A stretch of 64,000 nucleotides of DNA, from positions 6,872,254-6,936,253 of the forward strand of contig JANVCC010000030.1 of assembly GCA_025345505.1 (NCBI GenBank). Direction: 5' to 3'. The DNA is from Todiramphus chloris collaris (lineage: Eukaryota; Chordata; Aves; Coraciiformes; Alcedinidae). A program made the position numbers and the translations under genes. Below, piece by piece: positions 40,181 through 53,163 of the stretch. Within the stretch, counting starts at the first letter, position 1. Each line of letters begins with the position of its first letter. A model generated the notes under the pieces. That model had not been told where the DNA came from. It saw only the letters and a program-made list of their open reading frames with translations, and searched no databases.

Positions 40181-40780
40181 GCTCTTGGACTGACATTCTG
40201 AACCAGGCTTGCACACTATTCAGCACTGACTCTGAAGTATCCTTTTTTTTCTTAAGCAAGTAGAACTTATGCCACTACAATACAGCCAAAAGCAAGAAAA
40301 GTTTTCTCATAGCAATAGGGCTACTCCAAATGCTGATACCACAGACCGGTTCTGGTATCAAACCGGCTTCCTTAAACCACACAGGACAAACACAGCTCCT
40401 TGACTCCCATGATCAAAGCAGCCTCAGCTCTACATACACAGTTCCCATCACCAGTTACTGAGGAGGGTTAAATCGAGGGTGCCTGGAGTAGGCATTTGCT
40501 GGTTTCTTCTCCAAGACATAAAGAATCAAAGAATATTTTAACCACTGTTTCTGTAGTAAAACTAGCATCATACAAAATTTAAAGTTAACAAAGTTAAGCC
40601 ACTTCTGAAGACGCAAAAGCGAATTTTTAAACCCAGCATGCACTGCTAAGCTTCCTTCTGAGTGTGCCTCCCTCTTTCTTCATAGCCTGTGGCTTTACCA
40701 CAGCATCCAGTACAACAGCATTTGTAACAATCAGTGTCTGTACGAATGGAAGCCCATGAATATCATACTGTACTAACTTT
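40181..40780. other. Non-coding sequence between two old repeats
   Basis: About 600 bases between the LINE relic and the SINE relic. The first 80 bases may be a diverged continuation of the LINE; nothing else is recognised. Confidence 0.45.
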
Positions 40781-40885
40781 TAAGATGCAATTTCTATTTC
40801 TGTCTCTCACAAACTTGCTATGTGACCTTGAGCAAGTCATCAGATCCCACTGACGCATATGAATATCTCTGAAAAAGGGTACTGC
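40781..40885 (+). mobile_element. MIR/CORE-SINE relic (CORE region)
   Basis: TATGTGACCTTGAGCAAGT at 40819-40837 is a close match to the most conserved part of the MIR/CORE-SINE core. On the left side, a stretch ending TCTCACAAACTTGC fits the sequence before the core. On the right, ATATCTCTGAAAAAGGGTAC (40863-40882) fits the segment that reads CTCATCTGTAAAATGGG in MIR. The tRNA-derived promoter head is not recognisable. CORE-SINEs predate the amniote radiation and survive as rare fossils in birds. Non-coding, with no sign of function beyond survival of the core. Confidence 0.6.
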
Positions 40886-43460
40886 AAAGCTTTAATATCT
40901 GCAGATGATTATTACACATGTAAACCCTCATCATAATTTTCATCACTATTTTCATCACTTGTTATTTCACTTCCACTCCAGATCTGGAGCAGAAAGCTCA
41001 GCAGAAATACCAAATAGATACTGGGTTTGTGGAAAAAATACGGACTGTATTTGCTATGTCTCAAAGTTCTGCCAGACAAAGGTACCTTAGAAGCTGCTGT
41101 AAACAGACAACACTCCAGTGCAATGATCAGAGGTAGGGGGACATGCATCTGCCTTGGAGACAATGCATTATGCTCCCTACAATATTAGGCTACACAAAAG
41201 AAGAAAACCTTTACTGTCAGGAGAGCAGAACTCAGACAATATGAAGAGGGCAGGAATAGGCACAGAGGAAATAACAGACTTGACCAGTCACGGCCCTGGT
41301 TAGCTACAGAGCACCTAGCTTCTGGGACAGCTGGGATAGCACCTTGCTCGTCATTATGCCAAACCTATCTTTTCATTTGGTCTTTCCCAACATAAATTCC
41401 AAACAGGTATTTTGTTTGTTTATTTTTGTCAATAATCTACATTCCTTAGAAATAATAACCAGCAGTTGCAAACACTTGAGCTTTGTGTTTTCCAGCTCAT
41501 CTTTACTTCATGTTTACTACATCCAGAGAACAAAGCAAATGGAAGGCATAGAAAGCTCTTCTCTGGAAAAGGTTCTGTCCTGTAAGTTGTGAGTAAACTG
41601 CTTTACAAGTGATCAAGAAAAAGTTCTGCTTCTAATCAATGAGGCCAGTGCTAAGCTGTTGATGCCAAGGCTTGCTGCAAACAACTGTAATTGCTGACAA
41701 CACTGTTAGCCAGAGGGATCACCTAACACTGAGGGAACTGGATTTTCTAGATAGCACAAAGACCAAAACATAAGCAAGAGCTCCGTGCTGAATCACCAGC
41801 TGTTACTACAATGAGAATAAAGCTCTAAAGCTGTGGGGCCTTACACTTAATGCCACTCATACACCAGTAATGAAAAGTAGCAGGCTGAACACTGATATGT
41901 GGAATACCAGCTGGGGGAGGGAAGGACAAGCAGGATACTTTGTCCATTCAGAAACTCTTGAGCAGGAATTCTAATGGCATTTCTGTAAGCATCACCCATC
42001 ATCTCCAGAAACCATTCAGCAGTAGTGGGTTCTACACACAGGCTCACAACAGAAAGAGAATCTGTCTTTGGTTGCGTTTCAAAGCTTCCCTGGCTGAATA
42101 TGGATTGTCTTTTTACCTACTCATTCAACGCTGTGACATCCACCTTCTCTGTTTGCTGAAAGGGAACAAATCAAAATGAAAGTTCACATCCCTAAGCCCT
42201 TCAATATATTTTCAATTCCTCATGCTGTTCAGAATGCTGTTCTTCGAATCAGTGACTTCATTGGTCTCTCCTGACTCTACATACATGTAAAGAGATTAGA
42301 AGCAAGTATAAAATAATCTTTAGAAGAAGATTTTGTACCATTAGTAGGAGTCTTTAAACATATTACAGGAAGGAGAAAATATCCCTCTTCCTGTACTCAA
42401 TATTTATACAGGTTAGATATTTACGCACCTACAACCCTGCACTGACTTATCCGCACAGTCAGAATGTGTGGGACTCCAGAAACATGCTTTTGTCAAGGCC
42501 TTTGTTTTTATGCCACATTTACCCATACCGAATCCACATGCCTCCTCTGGTACTCATAAAAAACCAAAGCAAACATTTCACACTCTGTAGTACTGTAAGC
42601 AGCAGTCCTGGCTGTGACTGATGCCAATGTTACCCGAGAGCCAGCAGATGGGGCTGTTCAAGATGGGAAGTTACCTCAAACTGACCACCTAATGAAAGAG
42701 CACAAAAAACCTCATCTTAAGATGCTGTACTTTTAACTCTATGTTTATTAAGCCAAAAAGGCTGCTACTGTGAGTTTCTTTTTAAACAGGAGGAAAGTTA
42801 GTGCTGATGGCAATATAGACCATTAAACCAGAAAACTATTTCAGTTACAGTCTCTAGGAGTTAAGACTACTTATCAGTTAGCTTTTAGGCATCTGACCAC
42901 AGAACAGAACGCATCGTGATCCTGACAAACATACCCACACTCCCGACACACTGCCCGGACAGACACAGCATCTAAGCCCTTTACAGCCCAGCTTAAGACA
43001 TTGAAGAAAAGTGCTGCGTTATTTACTACTCAGTCCCTTCAACTCTTCAAAAAAGGAAAAAGTTGAGTCAGTTTTAAACTCAAAGTTTCTTCTTACACAT
43101 TCCTCTCTTCTCCCACATTCCAAGAGGAAATAAAAACTCTCTGCATTGGGAATCAACAGCCCAGCTCTCTCTGCAGGGTAAGAAGGGAGGCCCTTTCCTC
43201 ACTCCTTTCAAAACAGCAGCTGCTAAGGACGTTCCTCTTCTTGTGTTCAACACAGCACTCCTCTGTGATGGGAGGTTGAAGTTCAGAACTCCCCGAGTCT
43301 GTGGGGATGGGGAGAGGGGCAAGAATTTTTACCATAAGTCATTTCAGAACCCATGTTACTGATCCTTCTGGCATTTGCCCTCATTCCTTTAGTACATTTA
43401 GACCACCAATCCCCAAATCCTTCAGTAAGGGTGTGAATGGAATGCCTCTAGCCCAAACTC

Positions 43461-43530
43461 CCAGTAGTCCAGTGGTTTCAGCACTGCACAGCAGGGGATA
43501 TGAATTGACACTCTCAGGTAAGTGGGGCAG
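43461..43530 (+). mobile_element. Possible tRNA-derived SINE head
   Basis: TAGTCCAGTGG at 43465-43475 resembles a pol III A box as found in tRNA-derived SINEs, and GGGATATGAATTG about 30 bases downstream sits where a B box would be but matches it poorly. No CORE segment or tail is evident. This may be a fossil SINE or chance. Confidence 0.25.
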
Positions 43531-44559
43531 CTGCACTCAGGTACTTCTGCTTGCCTCAGCCAAATGTAAATATTTAGGAAAAAATATGCATCAGCAAACT
43601 GTAGAATCAGGAGCCACAACAAGGCTGTGAGTGGCCTCCCTCTGCCAGCACAACTATCCACCCCTCAGAGCTCCTCGGGGCACTAACAGGGAGAAGCACT
43701 CAACTTCCACACCCCAGACAGAGCCGGGTGCAGCCCTTCAGGCCTGCCAAGGCTGGGGACCAGCACAATCCAGGTAGCTAAGATTTTCATTTTAAAAATA
43801 TTCCTTGCAGAGTTTTCACAGCAGCTACACAGACTTCTTCAGAACAACAATTTCAGCAGAGGACAAAAATTCTAGCCAGATCTCATGTCAGCACTTATAT
43901 TGGGTTGTGTTTTTGTCACTTCAGAAGAGAAAATTTTATATTAAACAACAGTATTTTCTAAAGCCTTGGATTCACTGGCACTCACCCAGTTATTTCAAAC
44001 AGACTTCATTTCTACCGTTCTGCCCCCTTGACTAACATAATAACAGATGTGAATATTTCATGAAAAGCAACTAGGTCATCTCCTTTTGCACTGGTGTTAT
44101 CAGATGACTACAAGCTGTGTATGTGACCAGAAACACTCCCACCATTAGCAACCTCTATGCCAAGGCTATCTGAAGTCCATGGATACAAAATAAACACAAA
44201 GACTGGGAAACTGCCTTCATTACCACACTAAATTTTAAAATTATGTAGGTGATGTCATCGGCTCAGCTTCCAAACAGATTATGTGAGATCCCAAGTTCTG
44301 CAGTAGTTTAGGAACACGTTTAGCACAGTTCCGAGAACGAGAGGAGCCAGGTTCACTAGTACTCCAGGAAATCTTTGACAGTTTACTCTGACCCTTCTAC
44401 AACTCATGATGGGAAACCTGCGAACGATTCATGACTATATGTTCCAAAAAACATATATGGACTATAACACATGGTGCTCACCAACAGAAACGCTTCACTG
44501 ATTCATAAGATGTTACATACACGAATGAATTTCAGCCCTGCCTATTAACAGTTTAATAA

Positions 44560-44770
44560 TGGTTCTGTGAATTAGCATTAAATTACAGTGAATGTTACAG
44601 AAGAGGTTCTAATATTTACATTAGTGCCTAATGAGTTTCCCATAATTAATATAATTGCACAGAGCCACAGAAATTAATATTCAACCAATTATGTTAAAGA
44701 GCTATCTGATCTACGTAGAGATTTTTTTGCAGACACCTTCCCAGTAACAACAAAGCAGATTGTATAAAAG
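44560..44770. promoter_or_regulatory. Candidate conserved non-coding element
   Basis: Dense TAAT/ATTA cores (at least six within about 150 bases, including CATAATTAATATAATTG near 44641-44657), non-repetitive and without coding capacity. Resembles homeodomain-rich enhancers, but only sequence texture supports the call. Confidence 0.25.
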
Positions 44771-47700
44771 CACAGGTCCTGATGCTGCCTTGAGCTCTGC
44801 AGGGGTTAATTTCATTACAGGACCAAGGCCTGGGACCTCACTGAAATTTTAGAATAAATTAATGTACCCAATTTCCTAAGCATTCACATTGTGTTTCCTC
44901 TAGAAATACTGCAACACAAAGCAGAAAATACATTAAGTTCTATGCTCTACCCTAAGCATGACTTCTAAGGCTGTAACAAACATGACTGTGATAAAACAGT
45001 CATGGACAACAGGGGTACATAAGCAGCTTCCAGTGACAACTACAAGAATCCCACCAGAAGAAGCAAACGATGCCGCTCACAGCTCCAGACAGAATGTTTT
45101 ATAAGCAAGAATGATTTAAAACAATCAAACTTTTCACCTGCAATGAATCTGCAATGCTTCTTTATCCTCATTTCTGAGAGTCAGACTTTAGGGAGACACA
45201 TAGCTGCAGAGTCCCTTCAAAAGTCAAATGTCTTCAGAGCCCCCCTGGTGACACTGCAGGGAAGACTACCTGGAGTGGCGATTTTCAAACATGAGCCTAA
45301 TGCCTTCTTCACAGTTTTCCAAATATTGGGCACTCAGAGAGAGATGACCCAAGTTTCTATTTGTTTAGAAGCTTCACCTTCAATGAAAAAACAGCTAACT
45401 TAGTCACCTGTCTTGCTACGTCATGTTCAAATATGCACTGCTGTTTCATTTTTCTATAGCAAAGTGTATACGAGAAGTTCAGAGATACTGTTCTTCAGGG
45501 TAACTGAGAGCACTAAGGGCAAAAGATTAAGTTTGTCTTATACATTATAAAATAATTAATCTTCTAGCATCCTCAGCCATCTCTGCTATGTCTTCAGACA
45601 TTAGATCAAGTTTTGCTTACACCAGAGAGCAGTTTCATGTTATAAATAGTGCTAGAGAAGATCAACAGAGAACCATATCTCTCCCTCCCTGTCCCTTCCT
45701 CACAAAATCTACTGAGAGTTATTTTCAGAGTAAACAAAAAGCAAATAAAATTTGCCAGCCAGCCCACTCAGAATCACATTCTAGTCTGAGAAAAACTCTT
45801 ATGGTAAAGGAGCAGACATGAAGACTTCAAGCTAACACTCCAAAAGAAAGTTTCAACTTGAAAGATACTTATACCATCCTGGTAAAATACTGCCCCTGTT
45901 GCTCTACAGCTAAATACTGCCTTTGTGAGAGGTACCCCCCTACTAAAGCATTACTGGAATAGCCCGTTCTCTGCTTTCCACAAGGCTCAGCACAGCTCTG
46001 TAGCATTGTTTACAAGCACAAACACAAAAACCCAGGGAAAGGAGCACAGCAATTAACCATGTTCAAAGCCCAAGGGCCCATCACCTTTAAACTTGCTATC
46101 AAGTATGTCTCTACTTAAGGCAGACAGTCCATCAGGACCTTGGGAAGTGTTTGTTGGAGAAAGAGGTGGCAAAAACACTGCCTGACATTTGATTGTACTT
46201 TCCTTCTGTTATACCTTCACCTCCTCCCCAAAAAAGCATCTCATCGCTTTCAGTTCTTGTCCATCAAACTCCTGGGATAGAAGAGTCTTGCACAGCAAGT
46301 ACCTGGAGCTGAAAATGGGAACCAGACAGGAAAAAGTAGCTGGAGTAAGTGGAGAACATTGGCATTTTCAGCTTCTCATGGCAAACACTTAATTTTTATC
46401 TTTTATTCCTTGTCGATTACCAGTTGCAAGTAAAAAACTTAAATTAACCATCCTGAACTACTCAAGCATGCCCTTCAAAACAGTTCTGCCAGTTTTGCTA
46501 TTGGTATTCTTTGCGCAGTACCATCTGATTTGCCTGCTGCAGCTACAAATGTTACATTAGTCTGCTGCTGTTGGTATCCAAGACATTGAGTCCTGCTGCA
46601 CTGTTTGCCTTAATGATTTCCCCTGACAGCAACTGCTCCACGCTGTTTATCTGTCATGATGTTTCCCAAACTCTTTCCGAGAGCGTTTCTTCTCATCAGT
46701 GAGCATTCTTTTATTCATGTGCTGTAAGACACCGGTGAATAAGAGCACTGGACTGTTTTACGTGCCTCCTGTTAGGTTTTCTCTTACTCGGGTGTGCACA
46801 AAAGACAGGCAAGATGTGAATGCAGGAGACGCATCTAAAAATAGCCCATTTAATACTCTTCGTTGCAACCCTGGGGATGCACGTTATTTGAAGAATGGGA
46901 TTAAGTATACTAAAACAACTGTTAGGCTAATAAATAGTTAAAAGATAATAAAAATGATAACATGATGCATTCTTCAAGTCATCCCACATTGCACACTTGG
47001 GTGTCGACACAGTCTACAGGAGAAACTGGTCAGGAAACCAATTCTCTTGGGCCACTGAATAAGGTCAGAGATGTGGGTGAGTCAAACACGGACCTTGACT
47101 GTAAAAAGCAGCCATTTAGCAGCTCATTCTACCTCAGACAAGGTCTGAAACAAAGCAGCAGGTGTTAGTTGCATTAGGGAATACAAACTGTTATGAGTAT
47201 AGGTGTAGACCACACAGTCCAACAACACTGCTGAGGTACACAAGTTTACACCCCTAAGTTGAGCAACAAAGCAAACAAAACTGTCCTAACTGCCCCACAT
47301 CACTCACACCCATCAGCAGACCTAACCAGCCCGAGTGGGCTGTTATACTGAGAATACGGGCTACAGAGAACAAGTAGTTAGGTAGGACTGCCTCAATCAA
47401 AACCAATCATTAAACCCAAAACTCAATTAAAATCTATTACCCCTGTCAAAGAGCAAAGTCGCTGTGCTGTTTCTGCCCAGGTCTGAGTTCCTTCAGTGTA
47501 AGCAGACAGTTCAGCAAGGGTCAGAAGTGACTGGAAACGTTCGACTTGCTCCAGCTGTAGTCTTACCCACATGTTGAGTATGAAAGGTAACTTCCCCTCA
47601 TCATAAATTCATTATATCTAATAAAGGTTAAACATACAGTACGGACTAAGTATATAAAGGCAGAAAGTAGACTCTCCCCTCTCTATGCAGACAGCAACTT

Positions 47701-50700
47701 TCACAAAAACTTACAGGAAGCTGATTATATTTTAAAACCTTTACCTCTGTCACATTTGATTTATGTCATGCAACAGTTCAAAACTACTAGGGAGATGGAC
47801 AGACACACACAGAGCAGAGAAACACAGATCAGTTTCCATAGTGAAATGCATTAAAAATAGAAAGAACATGACACTGATGTTTCTTTTCAGATACTGCCAG
47901 AGGGATTCTTCAAGATACTGTATCCTGAAGCTCTAATCTCTAGTGAAATCTGACTATTTTAAAAGCAGTAGTAGGATCCTTCATAATTCTTGTACTGGAG
48001 AAATTAATTGGACCAAACTCCTCTGCATATTCAGGACATGTGAGATGGGAAAAATCTCCCACTGGATGCTTGAGGTTTTAATGCAGTTTAATTCATATCT
48101 ACAATACTGTATGAGAATGGTCCACACGCCTGTGTTGTTACACTACGGTTTAACTGCCAAACTGAAGTATTTCAGATTACCTGTAATTTGCCTCTTATGT
48201 CTTTGAAATCCTGGGGAAGGGTAATACCTTCATATCCAGTTTTACTACAATTTCATAAGACCAATGAACAATAAAATAAAAAGCTGCACAATAAACTGTT
48301 GCTTATTCATGAAGAGAAGTGTTCTAAGTGGTAGTTTTTGGGTTGCCAAGAGACTTCTGTATACATACATACTAATTTAACATAGCAGTGTGTGTATGAG
48401 AACAGCAGGCTGAATTACGAGCTACCTCTTCTCCAGAGAAACAGAACCCAGCACCATGCAGCACACTGCATCAGCTATTTGCTCCCTGGGATAGAACTCT
48501 AAAAACAGCCTCCTGACTCGGGACACCCACCTCCCACCCCTTTGTGCACCCCTTACAACAAACGCTGATTCTCCCAGAGGAACATCAAATACCCACAGTG
48601 ATGGCAGTGATGGCCAAGCTCCACAGAGGAGCCACTGTCTGTAAGACTGTAAGGAGAAACCAGAAAAGTGCAGAGACCACAGTCTTGAGAGTCTGCACAG
48701 GTATTTTCTGAATACTTCAGATACATAGCAATGACGGTGAGGCTGCTCTTTCCAACACACTGCACAGAAGCAGTCTGGAAAACCTTTAAATTTTTAAGTC
48801 TTTTCCTTCCCCCAATAAACACAGTAATTTTTGTCAGTAAGTCTGTTGTTTTGGTCAATGCCTGCTACTTAAAAGTATGGATTCTACTCCTTTTTTGTGT
48901 ATAGAAGTCCAGAAAAAACGATGAAATACCTTCAATTGATGGGTCCAGGCAGAACAGCAAAGCACCAGAGCCTCAGAAAACCCATTTCAGAGTGGCTATA
49001 GCAATCAACAGAAAAGCTATAGGCCCAACAGGCTCAGTGGGAGCAATAAGCATAAACACTTCTGTAAAAGGTCACCCTCTGCTTAAGCTTTAATCTTCTA
49101 ATGTGAAGCATTTTGGTAAAGTGTGGGAGACATGCTGGCCAGTGCTAAGGCAGAAGTAATCTTTTTAAGTTGCGCTTTATCTGAAGTGGGCTTTTGTCTA
49201 CTTTCAGTAAAGTAGTAATTTGTCTGGCTGATAGTTGACGAGGCATCGACTGCACTGAATATTAGAACTGAAAGCCACAACATCTCTTTTTACCTTAGTG
49301 AACATAGGTAAAGGAAGAAAGACGGCAGTCTTCCTGCATCACCTCAGTGGTGATGATTTTTTCTTTCAATCTCATCTTCTTGCAGCAAATAGCCTGCACA
49401 TGTCCTCTGAGAAACAGTCACAGCGAAGCTGTTGATTTCATTCAGATTCTGAAACACCATCTGAATCAGCCAGATATCATTAGCTGAAACTGTTTTATAA
49501 ATAAAGGCAAGGTTTCTGTGTACAACTTTTTGTAAGGAATAGTGCTAGAGAACCTGTATTTCAAGTCCATTTTAAGGTGTAATCTAGACTTTGGACAGTG
49601 ACCTAGTTACCTAGGTACTTTTCAAGGGCTTGTGTCTTCTTCAGATGTACAGACAGATGTAGCTGTCTTCTTTCACTAACATTACAAGATTTTCTTCCAG
49701 CTTACAGAAGAACAGTCATTAAAGGGCAGGTACTAGCAGCAACTCAATGGACGCACCCCACTTGAGCTGCATGGATGCTGTTCAATGGAGACAGGCAAGT
49801 GTGCTTGCTAAAAACACCTAATTTCCTGGTACCATTTGCATTGGGTAATGTTTGTTTATAGAATCAACACCCCTGAACAAGACAGTCAGTTGCTGTTGAG
49901 CTAGTGGTGGGTGCCTCCACTAACAGGCGTCCTTGCAATGGTGCCTTCAGCTGGATGACCTAAGACTCCTTGAACCATTCTAGGGAATTCTTACATCCCA
50001 CTAGCATACGTAGTGACTACTCCAGCACAGGCATGATCCATATCTGTTCATCACCTCAAAATATGTACAAACCAGCTCTTAACTATCTTTACCACAAAGA
50101 CTGCTCTACAAGACAGTTCCTACTGGAACTGTCAGTTCTGCCTAAAAGTTCAAAGTTATGTCCGCACAGTCTGGTCAACACCTTTGTCTACGGCAGATCC
50201 TGACAGGGAGAATGCCCAGAAGCTCCTGCCTTCTCTGCCCAGGAAGTTAACCAGCACTTCCCAGCATTCAAGAAGCATCTAGCAGCTAGTCTGTGCACAC
50301 CTAGGAGAGACTGGGTCTGTTCACAAGCCCTGTCTGCAGAACTCCCATCTGTTGCTTTCCTGCAAGGCTGTCTAGGAATTCAGTCAATCACTCTGTCTTC
50401 AGGCAGCCGTGTCCACTCCACAGAGATTTGATCCAGAGTTCCTGGACCACCCAAGGAACTGCTCATTGAGTGTGCTGGGTCTCCATACAGGCATAACCCT
50501 GATATTCAGCTACATGAAAACGGCAGCAGGGTAAACTTGAGTTTCATCCTTATGTGACAATTATAACCTACATATAGCACACCATAGATTTTCCTGCTGA
50601 ATGATTTCAACAGCAGCCACTTGGTAATCCTCTTGATAGAAGCCATACACCATTCCTAATGCAGACAGGCTGACCTTGCAAGGCACCCTCGTGATACCTT

Positions 50701-51639
50701 GCTCTATGTGCATCTGGAAATGGGAGCACACAGGAGAAGAGCAGATATAAATGGGTCTGAATTCCGCAACCTGTGTGGCTGAAGCACTGTCAGGCACCCA
50801 ACTCCACCTCCTCACTCTGACTTCACCTGCCCAAGGATCTTTACAAATCCCTTTGTCACTTCCCAAACCACCTAAGTGTTGAACCAGAAAGATAACTGCT
50901 TTTCTGACAAAAAAATGTTTTTTCTGAACCTCCTATGGGAGTAATGAGCCTCTCTTATTATGAGGGAACAAGTCAGCTGAAAGAAGCAATAAAAGAACTA
51001 ATGCCATTTGCTAAGATGGATGGCTATTATTTGAGCTGTCCATCCACACGTATTTGTCCAGAGCATATTTTTAGTACTAGAAGCAATGTAGTTACAGATC
51101 ACAGAACAGCCAAACTGCCAGAAAGCATGGACTGACTTACCTTCATCAAAATAAATCACAGTAGGTTGTGGGACTCCCATAACTCAGAAGCCAAGGGTGA
51201 CCTTGAGGGAGAAGTTGATTATAACTGTCACACAAAGCACAGTGTTATACTTTATAGCTAATGATGCCACATTGCCAATTGAACCTTGCCTGCTTGTGTC
51301 TGCACTGTAGTTCAGAGATGGGATGTTGCTCCTAAATAATGCTCCTAATAATGGATAGAAGGAAATTCATCAGTCTGACCTGCTCCCTAAATTACAACCC
51401 TTTCACATTTGGCTGTTAAACTAGTAGTGTTTTAAATGGCTCAAACAGGAATAAGAAGAAACCTAAAAGCAACGGGTAGGATTCAAAATGAAACAAAAAA
51501 ACCACAAGAAAACAACCATATCCCAATCTGGTTTGCTTTCCTCTCCCACCAGCTGACTTGACCATGTATACCATAAAACATACCCAGCTCTTCGGTACAA
51601 AACCCTAAATCTTCACCTCGGGCAGACATCAATGTAACA

Positions 51640-52200
51640 ACTTGGACTTGAGCAGAACACTACTGCATCCACCCAAGATGCTTGCAGCTGTGGCAGGGTG
51701 CAAAGCCAAGGGTTTAGCTTCTCTCAGGGGCCCATGCTGCCAAGAGCCCAGCAGAAGGGTGCTCGGCTCGCGGCCCAGAGAGACAGCAGCAGCCACAGGG
51801 AAGCACAGCAGACTGCGTTCAAAGCCTTCACTACAGGAAACATTAACAACTCATTCATACAAAAGAAAATCATACAAATGAGTTTCTATTAGAGTGTTCT
51901 GCTAAATTTGCACAAAGTAATCACTGGTTCACCAGGTCTGGGAGTCCTGTTCAGATACTGAAACCTCCGTAGATGGAAAAGCGTGAGAAGTTCCAGCATT
52001 TCTGTACCAGGGGCCCCCGAGTCCAACACCACAGAGCACAGCAGCCCCAAAGGCTCCAGCCAGGACTTGACCCTCTGCAGCAGGGCCAGGACAGGCAGCT
52101 TGTAAGCAGGCAAGCCCTCCCCCAGTGCCAGCCCTCCCCGCTTCCCAAGCTGCTATGACAGAGGAGGTGCCCCAACGTCCTTCCCTTTGAGGGATTTTGT
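51640..52200. other. GC-rich patch, no gene recognised
   Basis: Locally GC-rich sequence inside AT-rich surroundings, with a few CpGs near 51755-51790 and C/CAG-rich stretches near 52000-52150. Overlapping frames are open on both strands (51642-51881, 51973-52158 plus; 51951-52310 minus, 119 codons), the usual effect of GC-rich, stop-poor DNA. None matches a known protein. An untranslated or non-coding exon cannot be excluded. Confidence 0.4.
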
Positions 52201-53126
52201 GCAGCAGGCCTCTGAAGCTTCAAGCATGGGGCCTTTTTACCTATGAGGAGGCAGAGCTTTCCAGGAGAAATAGGCCTGTATTCCTCCAGAAGCCAGGCAC
52301 ATTTAAACAAAGGAATTCAACTTTGACAAGTTGCACACTTTTCAGAGAAAAACCTGTTAAAGCAATACATGCCCATGTAGGATGAGTTACTCTTTCATGA
52401 GTGCTTTCTCTCTGAACACCATGTTCCGTTAATGCACATTCTCAGTCTTCCTACTGTACAGAAAGTTTCTGAGGTTGGCCTTCCCAAAGGCAAGCATTTT
52501 TGCTGAAAGTTTTGATCTAAAACAGCTCAGTCATGTTTATGAAAGCCCAACCTTGACAGAAGAAGGAACTTTATTTTCGTCAGAGGCATTTTTTTCTTTT
52601 TTAACAATCTGGGATAAAAATTTAAAAATATACGTGTATCAGAAAGTTCTCACTGAGGAGACAGGCTGAAAAATGCATGAGTGAAAACTGAGCATGATCC
52701 AGAAACAGGAGAGTGAAAAAGTACATTCAACATTTTGCAATTTTGTTCCTAATTATTTAGTGCCCACAGAAGCATCTTCATTACTATCAGTGAGATTGCA
52801 AAACATACAGGATCTTTTGAGGCAAGTGAGAAACAGGTCCTCTGCCCTCAAAAAGGCAAGGATGACTAGATTCATCCCACGCAGGCAAGATATCCCATTT
52901 CAAACATAACTGCCTGAAATTCCTAAGCATTCAAAGACAGACAGGCTTCTTCAGCAATTCCAATTTTTGGTGATGGTCCTCTTCCTCAGAGGGCCATCCC
53001 GAAGGCAACTATCTGTTTTATTTAAGTATTTCAGCATGCCATTGGGATTAATAACATTCATTCAGATAACAGCCTCTAGTTACCCTGCTGCAGCATTACC
53101 TTGCTTCTGAAATGTCCAACACATTT

Positions 53127-53163
53127 GGGGAAAGGAAGGAGAGAGGAGAGAAAGAAAGAGAAA
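53127..53163. repeat. 37-base homopurine tract
   Basis: Thirty-seven consecutive purines made of GGAA, GAGA and AAAG units. Such mirror-like purine tracts can adopt triplex structures, but this one is short. Confidence 0.85.

Larger units (their letters stand above)
40886..51639. other. Unique non-coding sequence, 10.7 kb
   Basis: No gene recognised. It contains a possible tRNA-derived SINE near 43461-43530 and a candidate conserved element at 44560-44770. Frames such as 43301-43630 (109 codons, plus) and 48422-48760 (112 codons, minus) have no domain and overlap other frames on the opposite strand. A 101-codon frame at 50561-50866 (minus) is discussed under findings. Confidence 0.5.

Noticed and set aside
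49060-49075. AAGGTCACC motif, checked as part of a reverse-strand MIR
   Set aside because: The flanking sequence does not match the MIR core; a short chance match.
51951-52310. 119-codon minus-strand frame rich in leucine, cysteine and tryptophan
   Set aside because: It lies in a GC-rich patch where several frames on both strands are open; the composition simply reflects GC-rich DNA.
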